A DNA stretch of 39,162 bases from Planctomycetota bacterium. Its GTDB lineage: Bacteria; Planctomycetota; Planctomycetia; Gemmatales; Gemmataceae. The notes beneath the pieces are model-generated. The model was not told where the DNA came from. It did not search any database and saw nothing but the letters and a program-made list of their open reading frames with translations. Of this stretch, positions 15,856-23,261 are shown piece after piece. Each line of letters begins with the position of its first letter. Position 1 is the stretch's first letter. The translations under genes were made by a program, and so were the position numbers. The stretch is from assembly GCA_021413735.1 (NCBI GenBank), contig JAIOPV010000157.1, forward strand, positions 1-39,162, read 5' to 3'.

Positions 15856-17274
15856 TCACAGCGGAAGAGCAATTTCGGAAGCGGTGGGGTCCAGGCGCCT
15901 CGCCGCGCGCTGAATCGCCTCCAACAACTCGTCTTCCTGTCGCGGGAACACGGCACGCAAATCGAGCAACAGTTTCCCATCCTGCACGCGACCAACCACC
16001 GACGGCGTTCCGGTGCGTAGCTTCATCGCGAGATCAGCCTCGCTGAGCCCCGCGACCGTGATTGCAAGCACCACCGTCGGCACGGCCACATCCGGAAGCG
16101 AGCCGCCGCCAACGTATGCTACATCCGCCCGCAGTTCGACCATCACCTCGGGGAGCGTTCGCAGACGCTCGGCAAACGCCTCGCTACGGCGTTGCAACTC
16201 TTCGAGTGGCGTCGTCAGCATTCGCAGCGTGGGAAGTTCACGCAGAGCCTTCGCCGGATCGCGATACAGTCGCAGAGTCGCTTCGAGTGCGGCGAGCGTC
16301 ATCTTGTCGAGCCGAAACGCACGCATCAGCGGATCTCGCTCGATCTTCGCAATGTGTGCCGCCTTCCCCGCGATGATGCCAGCCTGCGGACCGCCAAGCA
16401 ACTTGTCGCCGCTGAACAGCACGAGATCGGCACCCGCGGCAACGCCAGTGGAAACGAGCGGTTCGCCCGGCAGTCCGAACGGCGCGAGATCAACAGCCTG
16501 CCCGCTGCCAGCGTCGTCGATCACTGCGAGATTGTGCTTGCGACCCAGTTCCACGAGTTCTGGCAGATCGACGGATTTCGTGAAGCCGCGAACCCGGTAG
16601 TTGCTCGTGTGAACCCGCATGATCGCGGCCGTGTTCGGGCCGATGGCGTTCTCGTAGTCGGCGAGCCGCGTGATGTTCGTGGTGCCGACTTCTCGCAGGA
16701 TCGCACCGCTCACCGCCATGATGTCCGGGATGCGGAAACTGCCGCCGATCTCGATGAGTTGGCCACGCGAGACGATCACTTCTCGCTGTGCTGCCAGCGA
16801 ACGCAGCACGATCACGGTTGCGGCGGCGCAGTTGTTCACGGCCGTCGCGCTTTCGGCTCCCGTAATTGCACGAATGCCCGCTCGCACCGCGTCCTGCCGG
16901 CTGGAACGCTTCCCCGTGGCGAGATCGAGTTCGAGATTGCAATAAGCTCGACCAGCCTCGAACGCCGCACGGGCGGCTTCTTCATGCAACGGCGAACGCC
17001 CGAGGTTCGTGTGAAGGACAATTCCCGTGGCGTTGATGACCGTGCGAAGTGTCGGAAGCGCATCGAGATCGAGGCGGGCAGCGATTCGTTCCGCGATTGC
17101 CGCGAGATCGAGATTCGGCGAACTGCCGGCCGCGAGGGCTGTTCGCAACGCTTCAACCTCGGCGCGTGCCGCTGCCGTGATTGCTTCGGGTGGGTGCCGA
17201 TCGCGCTTGCCAACGAGGGTTGGCTGCTCCAGAAGTTGCGTGATCGATGGCAGGGCACGGAACGGGTTACTCAT
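15856..17274 (-). CDS. selA: L-seryl-tRNA(Sec) selenium transferase (SelA)
   Basis: A 472-residue PLP enzyme that converts Ser-tRNA(Sec) to Sec-tRNA(Sec) with selenophosphate. Family features in order: N-terminal LPSITQLLEQP, VINATGIVLHTNLGRSPL, AVNNCAAATVIVLRSLA, ISRG-like VSRGQLIEIGGSFRIP, REVGTTN, HTSNYRVRGF, VIDDAGSGQ, and the PLP-lysine motif LFSGDKLLGGPQAGI with Lys291 (E. coli uses Lys295). Length matches the family. The start ATG at 17274 has GGAG upstream and lies 5 bases after the SMR stop. selB, selC and selD are not in the window. SelA indicates that this organism makes selenoproteins, or once did. Confidence 0.92.
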   Translation of the reverse strand: MSNPFRALPSITQLLEQPTLVGKRDRHPPEAITAAARAEVEALRTALAAGSSPNLDLAAIAERIAARLDLDALPTLRTVINATGIVLHTNLGRSPLHEEAARAAFEAGRAYCNLELDLATGKRSSRQDAVRAGIRAITGAESATAVNNCAAATVIVLRSLAAQREVIVSRGQLIEIGGSFRIPDIMAVSGAILREVGTTNITRLADYENAIGPNTAAIMRVHTSNYRVRGFTKSVDLPELVELGRKHNLAVIDDAGSGQAVDLAPFGLPGEPLVSTGVAAGADLVLFSGDKLLGGPQAGIIAGKAAHIAKIERDPLMRAFRLDKMTLAALEATLRLYRDPAKALRELPTLRMLTTPLEELQRRSEAFAERLRTLPEVMVELRADVAYVGGGSLPDVAVPTVVLAITVAGLSEADLAMKLRTGTPSVVGRVQDGKLLLDLRAVFPRQEDELLEAIQRAARRLDPTASEIALPL

Positions 17275-17279
17275 GCCGC

Positions 17280-17609
17280 TTACTCCGCCGCTTCGGGCGA
17301 TGCGAGTTTGAGGCCGATCATGCAGACGATCATTCCGCACAGAAAGAACACCCGCCAGAACGTGCGGGGGTCATCGAACCACACGATGCCGATGACCGCC
17401 GTGCCGAATGCCCCGATACCGGTCCACACGGCGTAGGCGGTGCCCAGGCTAATCCGCTGAGCTGCGATTGTGAGCAATCCAAAGCTCACCATCGACAGCA
17501 ACAGAAACGCGATTGCCCAGCCGATTCGCGTCAGCCCATCGGAGAGCTTCAGACAGGTCGTGAAGGCACATTCACACAACCCCGCCAAGATCAGGATAAG
17601 CCAGTACAT
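17280..17609 (-). CDS. sugE: SMR-family transporter, Gdx/SugE type
   Basis: A 109-residue inner-membrane protein with four predicted helices of the small multidrug resistance family. The essential proton/substrate glutamate is Glu13 in LAGLCECAF, and the Gdx/SugE signature GTAYAVWTGIGAFGTAVIGI is present, followed by a conserved final helix (CGMIVCMIGLKLAS). Gdx proteins export guanidinium; other SugE types export quaternary ammonium compounds. It functions as an antiparallel dimer. The ATG at 17609 fits the family length; there is no clear Shine-Dalgarno, so a leaderless or short-leader mRNA is possible. It is the first gene of the SMR-selA-vwa cluster, with a palindromic repeat immediately upstream. 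No guanidine riboswitch was recognised in the leader. Confidence 0.85.
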   Translation of the reverse strand: MYWLILILAGLCECAFTTCLKLSDGLTRIGWAIAFLLLSMVSFGLLTIAAQRISLGTAYAVWTGIGAFGTAVIGIVWFDDPRTFWRVFFLCGMIVCMIGLKLASPEAAE

Positions 17610-17634
17610 AGTTTCGCGTTTCGTGTTTGCCTTG

Positions 17635-17681
17635 GCCGCTTGCGGCGTAGCACTCACCTCAATTGCTACGCCGCAAGCGGC
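17635..17681. repeat. 18-bp palindrome of the GCCGCTTGCGGC family between divergent genes
   Basis: Arms 17635-17652 and 17664-17681 are complementary over 18 bp with an 11-base loop; the arm contains CCGCTTGCGGCGTAGC. It lies between the divergent SMR and ECF sigma genes. It is a third full copy of the family at 3213-3253 and 5391-5433. It has no T tract and lies between divergent starts, so it is not a terminator. Confidence 0.85.
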
Positions 17682-17761
17682 TGATACCAGATTCTCGCAC
17701 ATCGGCGGGAACTTTTCGCGTGCGCGGTTGCTCCCACTGTCGTCTCTATTGCGGAGGACGC

Positions 17762-18355
17762 ATGAGCGATACCGACACGGCCCTGGTCAAACGGGCACGC
17801 AACGGCGACCGACCGGCATTCGAGGAACTGGTCCGTCGAACCTCGCGGCTCGTGTTCGCGCGCCTGTATCTCGACACCGGCTGCGCCGATCGCTCGGAGG
17901 ATCTCCTTCAGGAGACGTTCCTCCATGCATTCCGGGCGTTGCCCAAACTCGCGGACCCCGCCGGCTTCCGTCCCTGGCTCCTCTCCATTGCCCACAATGC
18001 TCTGATCGACGACGCTCGCCGTGCAACCCGGCTCAAGCGACTCAAACCGCCGCCGTCAGATACGCCATTGTCGGAATTAGCGGCCGCGGGGCCAGCGCCT
18101 GACGAAATTGCTGAGCGCACGGAGTTGCGTCAGCGTGTGCTTGCCGTGCTGCGGTCGTTGCCGGAGGAATACCGACTGCCGCTGACCCTGAGATACATCA
18201 CCGGTGCCGATTTCGACACCATTAGCCAGCAGCTCGGCCTCTCGAACGGTTCGCTTCGTGGGTTGCTGCACCGCGGATTGAAGATGCTTCGCGCCCGCCT
18301 GCCGTCCGACCTTGCGCCCGAAAGCGTTGGCGAGCGAGCGACGACGCATTACTGA
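17762..18355 (+). CDS. ECF RNA polymerase sigma factor
   Basis: A 197-residue extracytoplasmic-function sigma factor. Region 2 is visible at about residues 10-85 (DRPAFEELVRRTSRLVFARLYLDTG, then DLLQETFLHAFRAL and FRPWLLSIAHNALIDDARR) and recognises the -10 element. A short linker (about 90-120) leads to region 4 (about 122-180: VLAVLRSLPEEYRLPLTLRYITGADFDTISQQLGLSNGSLRGLLHRGLKMLR), a helix-turn-helix for the -35. GGAGG lies 6 bases before the ATG. The stop is 8 bases before the next start, which encodes a zinc-finger anti-sigma factor, the expected regulator. The regulon cannot be read from the window. Confidence 0.93.
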   Translation: MSDTDTALVKRARNGDRPAFEELVRRTSRLVFARLYLDTGCADRSEDLLQETFLHAFRALPKLADPAGFRPWLLSIAHNALIDDARRATRLKRLKPPPSDTPLSELAAAGPAPDEIAERTELRQRVLAVLRSLPEEYRLPLTLRYITGADFDTISQQLGLSNGSLRGLLHRGLKMLRARLPSDLAPESVGERATTHY

Positions 18356-18362
18356 GGAAACC

Positions 18363-21300
18363 ATGTCCGACCACACCTGGACCGAAGAACACGTTGAGGC
18401 ATACCTCGCCGGCGGGCTGACCGCTCAGGAAGCGGAGCGGCTGGAAGCCCACGCCGAGGAGTGCGCCGTGTGTGCCGGTCTGCTGAACTCAAGCCGAGCC
18501 TTGGACCGCGAGTTGAATAGCCTCTTTCTCGACATTCGACCCGGCCCGGAACTGGAGGATCGCCTCGTGAACAATCTCCGCAATGTTTCGGAACCGCGAA
18601 AGCCTGTGTTCGCTCGCTGGTCGGGTCGCCTCGTCGCAGCCGCGGCCGCTGTGCTTTTCCTCGGTGCGTTCGGAGCGCTGGCGAGCAGCGTTGCCGAGAA
18701 CGGGTTGCCGATGCCCGGCAGTCCGAAGGCGATGCAAAGGTTTTCACGGGCATCCGGGCGAGTTCACAGAACCCCTGATGAGATTCCCACAGGTGGTGAC
18801 CCGAACAAAGACTTAACCAACGAAGACCCCGGTTTGCAGTCGAATCTCGAAGGGGCACTGCCCAATATCGAGCGATTGGACAAACAGAATGTCGATGGAT
18901 CCGTCACGACGGACGACCTCGGACAGCCGAAAGCCCCAGACGTCGACACCGCGAAAAAACTTTACTCGCTCGGTTATTCCCCTCCCATGTCGAGTTACAC
19001 AGGAGACAAGGGTAAGGGGAACGAGTGGTTCGCTCGACATCCCGACGGAAATTTCAAGCCAGCCGATCCGTACTCGAAGCCGGTCCCAACAAAGGGCGCG
19101 GAACAGTACGGCAACTTCAATTCGACCGGCAGAGTCGAGCTCGATAAGGCTATGGAGGAGAAGGGGGCAAAGGCACGGGAAAACAAGTTCGCACAAACCG
19201 AGGCCACGTCTCGCGAATATTACGATCCAAAAGCACCCCCGCTGCCAGTTGTGACCCCCGTTGTCCCGGGTGCAGGCCCTGTTGCCACCGTCGCTCCCCC
19301 GGTCACTCCGGTAAGCGGCCTGCCGGCTCCGTCCGCAACGGGTCCGGCGCCTGCTCCCGATATAACTCCGGCACCACGCGAACCGAAGAAAGATCCCATT
19401 GCTGATCCGAATCCGGAGCCGGCGAAGCGCGTCATTCTGCGCTCGGGCAACATGGAATTCGAGGTGCCGTCGTTCGATGCCGCTTCCGCGACGATCACCA
19501 AGAGCGTGCTCGGCATCAAGGGCGCGTTCATCGCCACGGTCAACAGCGACAAGCTGCCCAACGGCAAGGTGAAAGGTTCGATCACCGTTCGCACGCCGCC
19601 GGAAAATCTCGATTCGCTCGTCCTCGAACTCCGCAAGGAACTCGGCAAAGACGGCGAACTCAAAGGCGTTCGCATCTCCAGCCAGGATGTGACGAAGCAG
19701 TACACCGATTTGGAGAGCCATCTTCGCGCTTATCGCACGATGGAAACGCGGCTCATCCAGATCATCAAGGAGGGCAAGGGCGAGATCAAGCAGTTGCTCG
19801 AAGCGGAACGGGAACTCGGCAACTGGCGCACGAAGATCGAAGAAACCGAGGGCGAACTGCGGTATTACGCGAACCTCGCGGCGCTCAGCACGCTGGTCAT
19901 TACGCTGACCGAGAAGGAGATTCGCGCTGCCGCCACGCTGACCGAGAACGAACGAGTGCAGGCCGGCGTCGAAGTCGATGACGTGGACAAGACCTATCAG
20001 GAGATTCTCAAGGCCATCCTCGAAGCCAAGGGCCACATCATCAAGTCGGAAGTGAAACAGCTCACGGCAGGGCAGTTCAGCGCTACGTTGAACTTCGAGG
20101 TTCCCCCGGACGCTGCTGGCCCGATGCGTGATCGGCTCAAGCAACTCGGTCGCATCGCTCGGCTGGAAATCGACCGCGTCCAAAACCCCGAGGGCGGCAC
20201 GCTGCCAACCAACGCGAAGCTGACCCGTGGCGACACCATGTTCATGGTGCAGCTCTACAACCTCGCCAACATCGCGCCGCGTGAAACGACTATGCTTCAC
20301 ATTGCGGTTGCGGATGTCTCGGCGGCGTTACAGAGCTTGCGAGATGTCGTGGGCAAGGCCACGAGCCGCGTGTTCACGGCTCGGTTTGACGAGCAAGACA
20401 AGTCGAACCCGACGGCTCAACTCGATTTCGAGGTGCGCCGGACCGACGATGGTGCTGTTCGTGCTGCTCTCGAAGCAGCTGGCGAAACGTTCTCGCGTCA
20501 ACTCACCCGTGCCCCGGAGAGCGACAACGTCACCGACACGAAGGTTCTCTACCGGATCTCGGTGATCTCGATGGCGAAGTTGCGTCCGCGTGAAACGGCG
20601 ACCATGAGCGTTGCCGTGAATGATGTGCCTGCCGCGTATCAGGCACTCCGAGCAGCCGCGGGTAAGACGACGAGCCGCGTGCTGAACGCACAGATCAACG
20701 AGCAGGACCGCCAGAACATCTCGGCGAATCTGGATATCGACGTGAAGAAGGCCGATGAGCCAGCGATTCGCACGGCCTTCGATGCCTCGGGCGAAGTGCT
20801 TTCCCGGCAGACCACGCGGGCCCCAGATAACGAAACCGCGACCGACAGCAAGACGCTGTATCGCATCACGATCATCTCGATGGACCGGTTGCGTCCGCGT
20901 GAAACGGCCACGCTGAACGTGGCGGTCGTGGATGTGCCCGCAGCGTATCAGGCGTTGCGAGACGCGATCGGCAAGGCGAATGGTCGTGTGCTGAATGCGC
21001 AGATCAACGAGCAGGACCGCCAGAACATCACGGCACACCTTGATCTCGATGTGAAGCGCACCGACGAAGCGGCAGTTCGTGCGGCCTTCGATGCGGCTGG
21101 CGATGTACTCTCGCGGCAAGTGACGCGAGTTCCGGAAAGCGACAGCGTGACCGACTCGAAGGTGCGTTACACGGCGTCGTTGGTTCCTGCGAACCGGCTG
21201 AAGCCGCGAGAGACGACGACACTTGGCATCGAGGTCAGCAACGTGGAAGAAACCGCGACGCTGTTCGCGGCACAGGCTGCTGAGGTGAAGGGGCGTCAGG

Positions 21301-21740
21301 GGGATCCGAAGTTTACTCGCGACAGTTCGGGCAAGACGATCGCGAAACTGGTGTTTGATGTGCCGTTGACCGCTGCTGCGGGTTTAGTGGAACGCTTCAA
21401 GTCGGCGGGCACGGTGCGGTCGTTGCAGTCGGTTCGCGATTCGCAGGCGACCGACGGTAAGTTCGCGACGGCTCGCATCGAGGTGACGCTGGGTAATCGC
21501 GATAGCATCGTGGCAGACGAGGACGGGTTGACTTCGCAGGTACGTCGTGGGTTGTCGTACAGTGCGACGGTGCTGCTGACATCGGTGACGTGGGTGATCT
21601 TTGGGCTGTGTGTTCTTCTGCCGTGGGCGATCATTGGATATGTAGTATACCGCGTGATTCGTCGGGCGTTCTTCGCGACAGCGACCCCCGCAGCAGAGAT
21701 GACTCCGACGCCCACCGCACCACCGCCTGCAACCGCGTGA
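18363..21740 (+). CDS. Giant anti-sigma factor: zinc finger, DUF4349 and four 103-residue repeats
   Basis: A 1125-residue membrane protein co-transcribed with the ECF sigma factor. Residues 1-80 form a ZAS-type anti-sigma domain with H30-x3-C34-x2-C37. A membrane helix spans about 90-110. A low-complexity linker (to about 355) contains a block starting DLTNEDPGLQ that recurs in the ARPP-1 protein at 28314-29633. A DUF4349-like region follows (about 357-560: VRTPPENLDSLVLELRKEL, QYTDLESHLRAYRTMETRL, then a coiled coil). Four tandem repeats spaced 103 residues apart then run to about 1030, each marked by PRET followed by a conserved beta strand. A second membrane helix lies at about 1070-1095. 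It probably senses envelope state and releases the sigma factor. GAGGAAA precedes the ATG. Confidence 0.85.
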   Translation: MSDHTWTEEHVEAYLAGGLTAQEAERLEAHAEECAVCAGLLNSSRALDRELNSLFLDIRPGPELEDRLVNNLRNVSEPRKPVFARWSGRLVAAAAAVLFLGAFGALASSVAENGLPMPGSPKAMQRFSRASGRVHRTPDEIPTGGDPNKDLTNEDPGLQSNLEGALPNIERLDKQNVDGSVTTDDLGQPKAPDVDTAKKLYSLGYSPPMSSYTGDKGKGNEWFARHPDGNFKPADPYSKPVPTKGAEQYGNFNSTGRVELDKAMEEKGAKARENKFAQTEATSREYYDPKAPPLPVVTPVVPGAGPVATVAPPVTPVSGLPAPSATGPAPAPDITPAPREPKKDPIADPNPEPAKRVILRSGNMEFEVPSFDAASATITKSVLGIKGAFIATVNSDKLPNGKVKGSITVRTPPENLDSLVLELRKELGKDGELKGVRISSQDVTKQYTDLESHLRAYRTMETRLIQIIKEGKGEIKQLLEAERELGNWRTKIEETEGELRYYANLAALSTLVITLTEKEIRAAATLTENERVQAGVEVDDVDKTYQEILKAILEAKGHIIKSEVKQLTAGQFSATLNFEVPPDAAGPMRDRLKQLGRIARLEIDRVQNPEGGTLPTNAKLTRGDTMFMVQLYNLANIAPRETTMLHIAVADVSAALQSLRDVVGKATSRVFTARFDEQDKSNPTAQLDFEVRRTDDGAVRAALEAAGETFSRQLTRAPESDNVTDTKVLYRISVISMAKLRPRETATMSVAVNDVPAAYQALRAAAGKTTSRVLNAQINEQDRQNISANLDIDVKKADEPAIRTAFDASGEVLSRQTTRAPDNETATDSKTLYRITIISMDRLRPRETATLNVAVVDVPAAYQALRDAIGKANGRVLNAQINEQDRQNITAHLDLDVKRTDEAAVRAAFDAAGDVLSRQVTRVPESDSVTDSKVRYTASLVPANRLKPRETTTLGIEVSNVEETATLFAAQAAEVKGRQGDPKFTRDSSGKTIAKLVFDVPLTAAAGLVERFKSAGTVRSLQSVRDSQATDGKFATARIEVTLGNRDSIVADEDGLTSQVRRGLSYSATVLLTSVTWVIFGLCVLLPWAIIGYVVYRVIRRAFFATATPAAEMTPTPTAPPPATA
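20223..21460 (+). repeat. Four in-frame tandem repeats of about 309 bp in the anti-sigma gene
   Basis: The PRET codon blocks start at 20280, 20589, 20898 and 21207, giving an exact 309-base (103-codon) period. Repeats 2 and 3 are the most alike: QINEQDRQNIS and QINEQDRQNIT are encoded by DNA that differs at one base over more than 30 positions. The first and fourth copies are more diverged. Outer limits are approximate. Confidence 0.85.
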
Positions 21741-21771
21741 TGGCGAGTCGAGTTGAAAGGGTCGTGCATTT

Positions 21772-21933
21772 GCCCTGAAGGGGCGTGACAACTTAGCCCG
21801 GGGCAAGACCGCGAAGCAGTTGCCGCCCCGGGACCAACTTGTCCCACCCTTTCAGGGTGGATCATTGGGAGTCCCGGTCCTGGGGCGTCGCCTTCGGCTT
21901 GCCCCAGGCTATGTTGTCACGCCCCTTCAGGGC
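21772..21933. repeat. 162-bp palindromic element with 20-bp perfect terminal inverted repeats
   Basis: The left end GCCCTGAAGGGGCGTGACAA (21772-21791) is the exact reverse complement of 21914-21933. Inside are further inverted pairs rich in CCCCGGG and CCCCAGG, for example AGCCCGGGGCAAG with TTGCCGCCCCGGG, and CCTGGGGCG with TTGCCCCAGG. It occupies half of the 316-base gap between the anti-sigma gene and the antitoxin genes. No transposase is encoded. It resembles a MITE or a large REP-type element; the remaining gap sequence (21934-22056) shows nothing further. Confidence 0.88.
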
Positions 21934-22056
21934 GAAGACAAAAGTTCGTGCGATTGCGATGCTCGCCTTCCCATAACCGAACACAATTCGACGCGACACG
22001 CACGGTTGACCTTCCCCCTTCGTGCCGGGTAAGGTGAACGCACGGAGAACGCACGC

Positions 22057-22347
22057 ATGACGATCACGTTGCCGGAAGAATGGCGAGAACGGCTTGAGAA
22101 TCGCGCGAAACTCAACCGTTTCGCGTCGGTCGAAGAGTATCTCCTGAGTCTCGCCGAGGCCGAGGAACAAGAAAGCAATCACTCGGGACCGCCGGAGATC
22201 AGTCCTCAAAACCGGGCCGAATTGGATGCAATGCTTGGCGTGGGGATGGCAAGCGGTCCGCCGGTTCGCGTCACTTCGGAGTTCTGGGAAGAACGCCGTC
22301 GGGTTCTCGAAGAACGGATGGCGAAGCGAAAAGGCTCTGCGTCGTGA
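22057..22347 (+). CDS. Ribbon-helix-helix antitoxin-like protein (copy 1)
   Basis: A 96-residue protein whose N-terminus MTITLPEEWRERLENRAKLN matches the ribbon-helix-helix fold of ParD/CopG antitoxins (a beta strand followed by two helices, to about residue 45: RFASVEEYLLSLAEAEE). Such domains bind the operator as dimers while the C-terminal tail neutralises the toxin. The tail (about 50-96) contains SEFWEERRRVLEERMAKRK. GGAGAA lies upstream. It is a paralogue of the next gene, and the similarity extends into the leader (ACGCACGCATGACGATCAC in both). It may pair with the same toxin or be a decoy. Confidence 0.75.
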   Translation: MTITLPEEWRERLENRAKLNRFASVEEYLLSLAEAEEQESNHSGPPEISPQNRAELDAMLGVGMASGPPVRVTSEFWEERRRVLEERMAKRKGSAS

Positions 22348-22394
22348 GCATCGACTTCACACCTGTTCCAGATAAAAGCACGGAGGATGCACGC

Positions 22395-22688
22395 ATGACG
22401 ATCACACTACCCGAGGAACTCCGCGATGAACTCGAACGCAAAGCGAAAGCCAACGGCTTCGCCTCTGTGAGCGAGTATATCGCGGAGTTGGTTCAAGCGG
22501 ATGATTCGCCGATATCAGTGCCAGAAGCGCGAGTCGGTGCACGATACGCCGTCCGCACGCCGGAAGAGTTGACGGCGAAGCTCCTCGAAGGAATGGACAC
22601 GTCAGGTGATGTGCTGGCTGGTCCGGACTTTTGGGAACGCCGACGGCAAGCAGCGGAAGCGAGATTTGCGGGCGAGCAGCCCAAATGA
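22395..22688 (+). CDS. Ribbon-helix-helix antitoxin (copy 2), partner of ParE-like toxin
   Basis: A 97-residue ParD/CopG-like antitoxin: MTITLPEELRDELERKAKANGFASVSEYIAELVQ is the RHH domain, and the C-terminal toxin-binding tail includes GPDFWERRRQAAEARFAG. The ATG at 22395 was chosen because GGAGG lies 10 bases upstream and because copy 1 starts at the equivalent place. A GTG at 22344 overlapping the previous stop would give an extended form. Its stop overlaps the toxin start as ATGA, the classic coupling of antitoxin and toxin. RHH antitoxins normally autoregulate the operon. Confidence 0.82.
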   Translation: MTITLPEELRDELERKAKANGFASVSEYIAELVQADDSPISVPEARVGARYAVRTPEELTAKLLEGMDTSGDVLAGPDFWERRRQAAEARFAGEQPK

Positions 22689-22999
22689 GCATCGTTTACG
22701 CAGGCGCCGCGTTAGCGGACCTCGATCAGATCGAAGACGATCTTCGGCAAGTGGGTATTCACGTCCTCCAGTTATTCCACCGGCGGCTCTCGCGTGCATT
22801 GGCTTTGCGTGAGCGACTTCCGCTCTCGGCACCCGAGTATCAGCCGCCCGATCCGCGATTGCCCGGAATGCGATACTTTCCGATTCGTCGATTTGAGTCG
22901 TTCGCAGTTTTCTACCAACCGACGGACGACGGGATACGTGTTGTTCGGGTACTGCACACTTCCCGCAACATTGCCGTGATCTTCGCTCCTGATCCGTGA
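22685..22999 (+). CDS. RelE/ParE-family toxin
   Basis: A 104-residue protein of the RelE/ParE fold. It starts MSIVYAGAALADLDQIEDDL (first strand and helix), has the central RLPGMRYFPIRRFESFAVFYQP (the beta-hairpin with basic residues typical of ParE-like toxins) and ends in IRVVRVLHTSRNIAVIF, the conserved last strand and helix. ParE toxins poison gyrase; RelE toxins cut mRNA. ParE is the better guess because the partner is a ParD-like RHH antitoxin. The start overlaps the antitoxin stop by ATGA. It is followed by the TGGTTCCGG repeat region. Confidence 0.85.
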   Translation: MSIVYAGAALADLDQIEDDLRQVGIHVLQLFHRRLSRALALRERLPLSAPEYQPPDPRLPGMRYFPIRRFESFAVFYQPTDDGIRVVRVLHTSRNIAVIFAPDP

Positions 23000-23009
23000 C
23001 TTCACCGTT

Positions 23010-23245
23010 ATTGGTTCCGGACCCAATGCGATGGTTCCGGAGCTGTCGAAATACCCCTGTAACTTCATCAGAATTGTCGACGAGTGGCGCAACCTGCCTT
23101 TCCACATCGAGATACGATCCACAACTCGGTCAATCTAATCAACTTTCTTCCGGACGAGAGTGGATGGTTCCGGGGCTGAAACGCTGGTTCCGGGTCTGAA
23201 ATGGATGGTTCCGGGGGTGGGGTGGGGAAGTGGCCCGGAACCAAT
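23010..23245. repeat. TGGTTCCGG repeat cluster downstream of the toxin gene
   Basis: The 9-mer TGGTTCCGG occurs at 23012-23020, 23032-23040, 23165-23173, 23185-23193 and 23206-23214, spaced 20-21 bases within each group. The reverse complement is at 23235-23243. The outermost copies extend to ATTGGTTCCGG (23010-23020) and its exact inverse (23235-23245), so the region is bounded by inverted copies. There is no gene in this 262-base gap. The 20-21-base period is about two helical turns, as in protein-binding iterons or operators. Confidence 0.75.
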
Positions 23246-23261
23246 GAGAAGCGGTCAGCGA

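Noticed and set aside
15856-17274. Selenoprotein gene near selA
   Set aside because: I looked for in-frame TGA within conserved Cys/Sec contexts in the neighbouring genes and saw none; the FhcB position carries Gly.
17707-17745. ECF autoregulatory promoter upstream of the sigma gene
   Set aside because: GGGAACTTTT (17707-17716) is a good -35 match, but the next GTCTCT-like -10 lies about 28 bases away, too far for a normal spacer.
18813-20300. Minus-strand open frame (495 codons) opposite the anti-sigma gene
   Set aside because: No family motifs; the sense strand encodes zinc finger, membrane helix and DUF4349.
23010-23245. CRISPR array
   Set aside because: Repeats are only 9-11 bases, spacers of about 11 bases are too short, copies are in both orientations and no cas gene is near.
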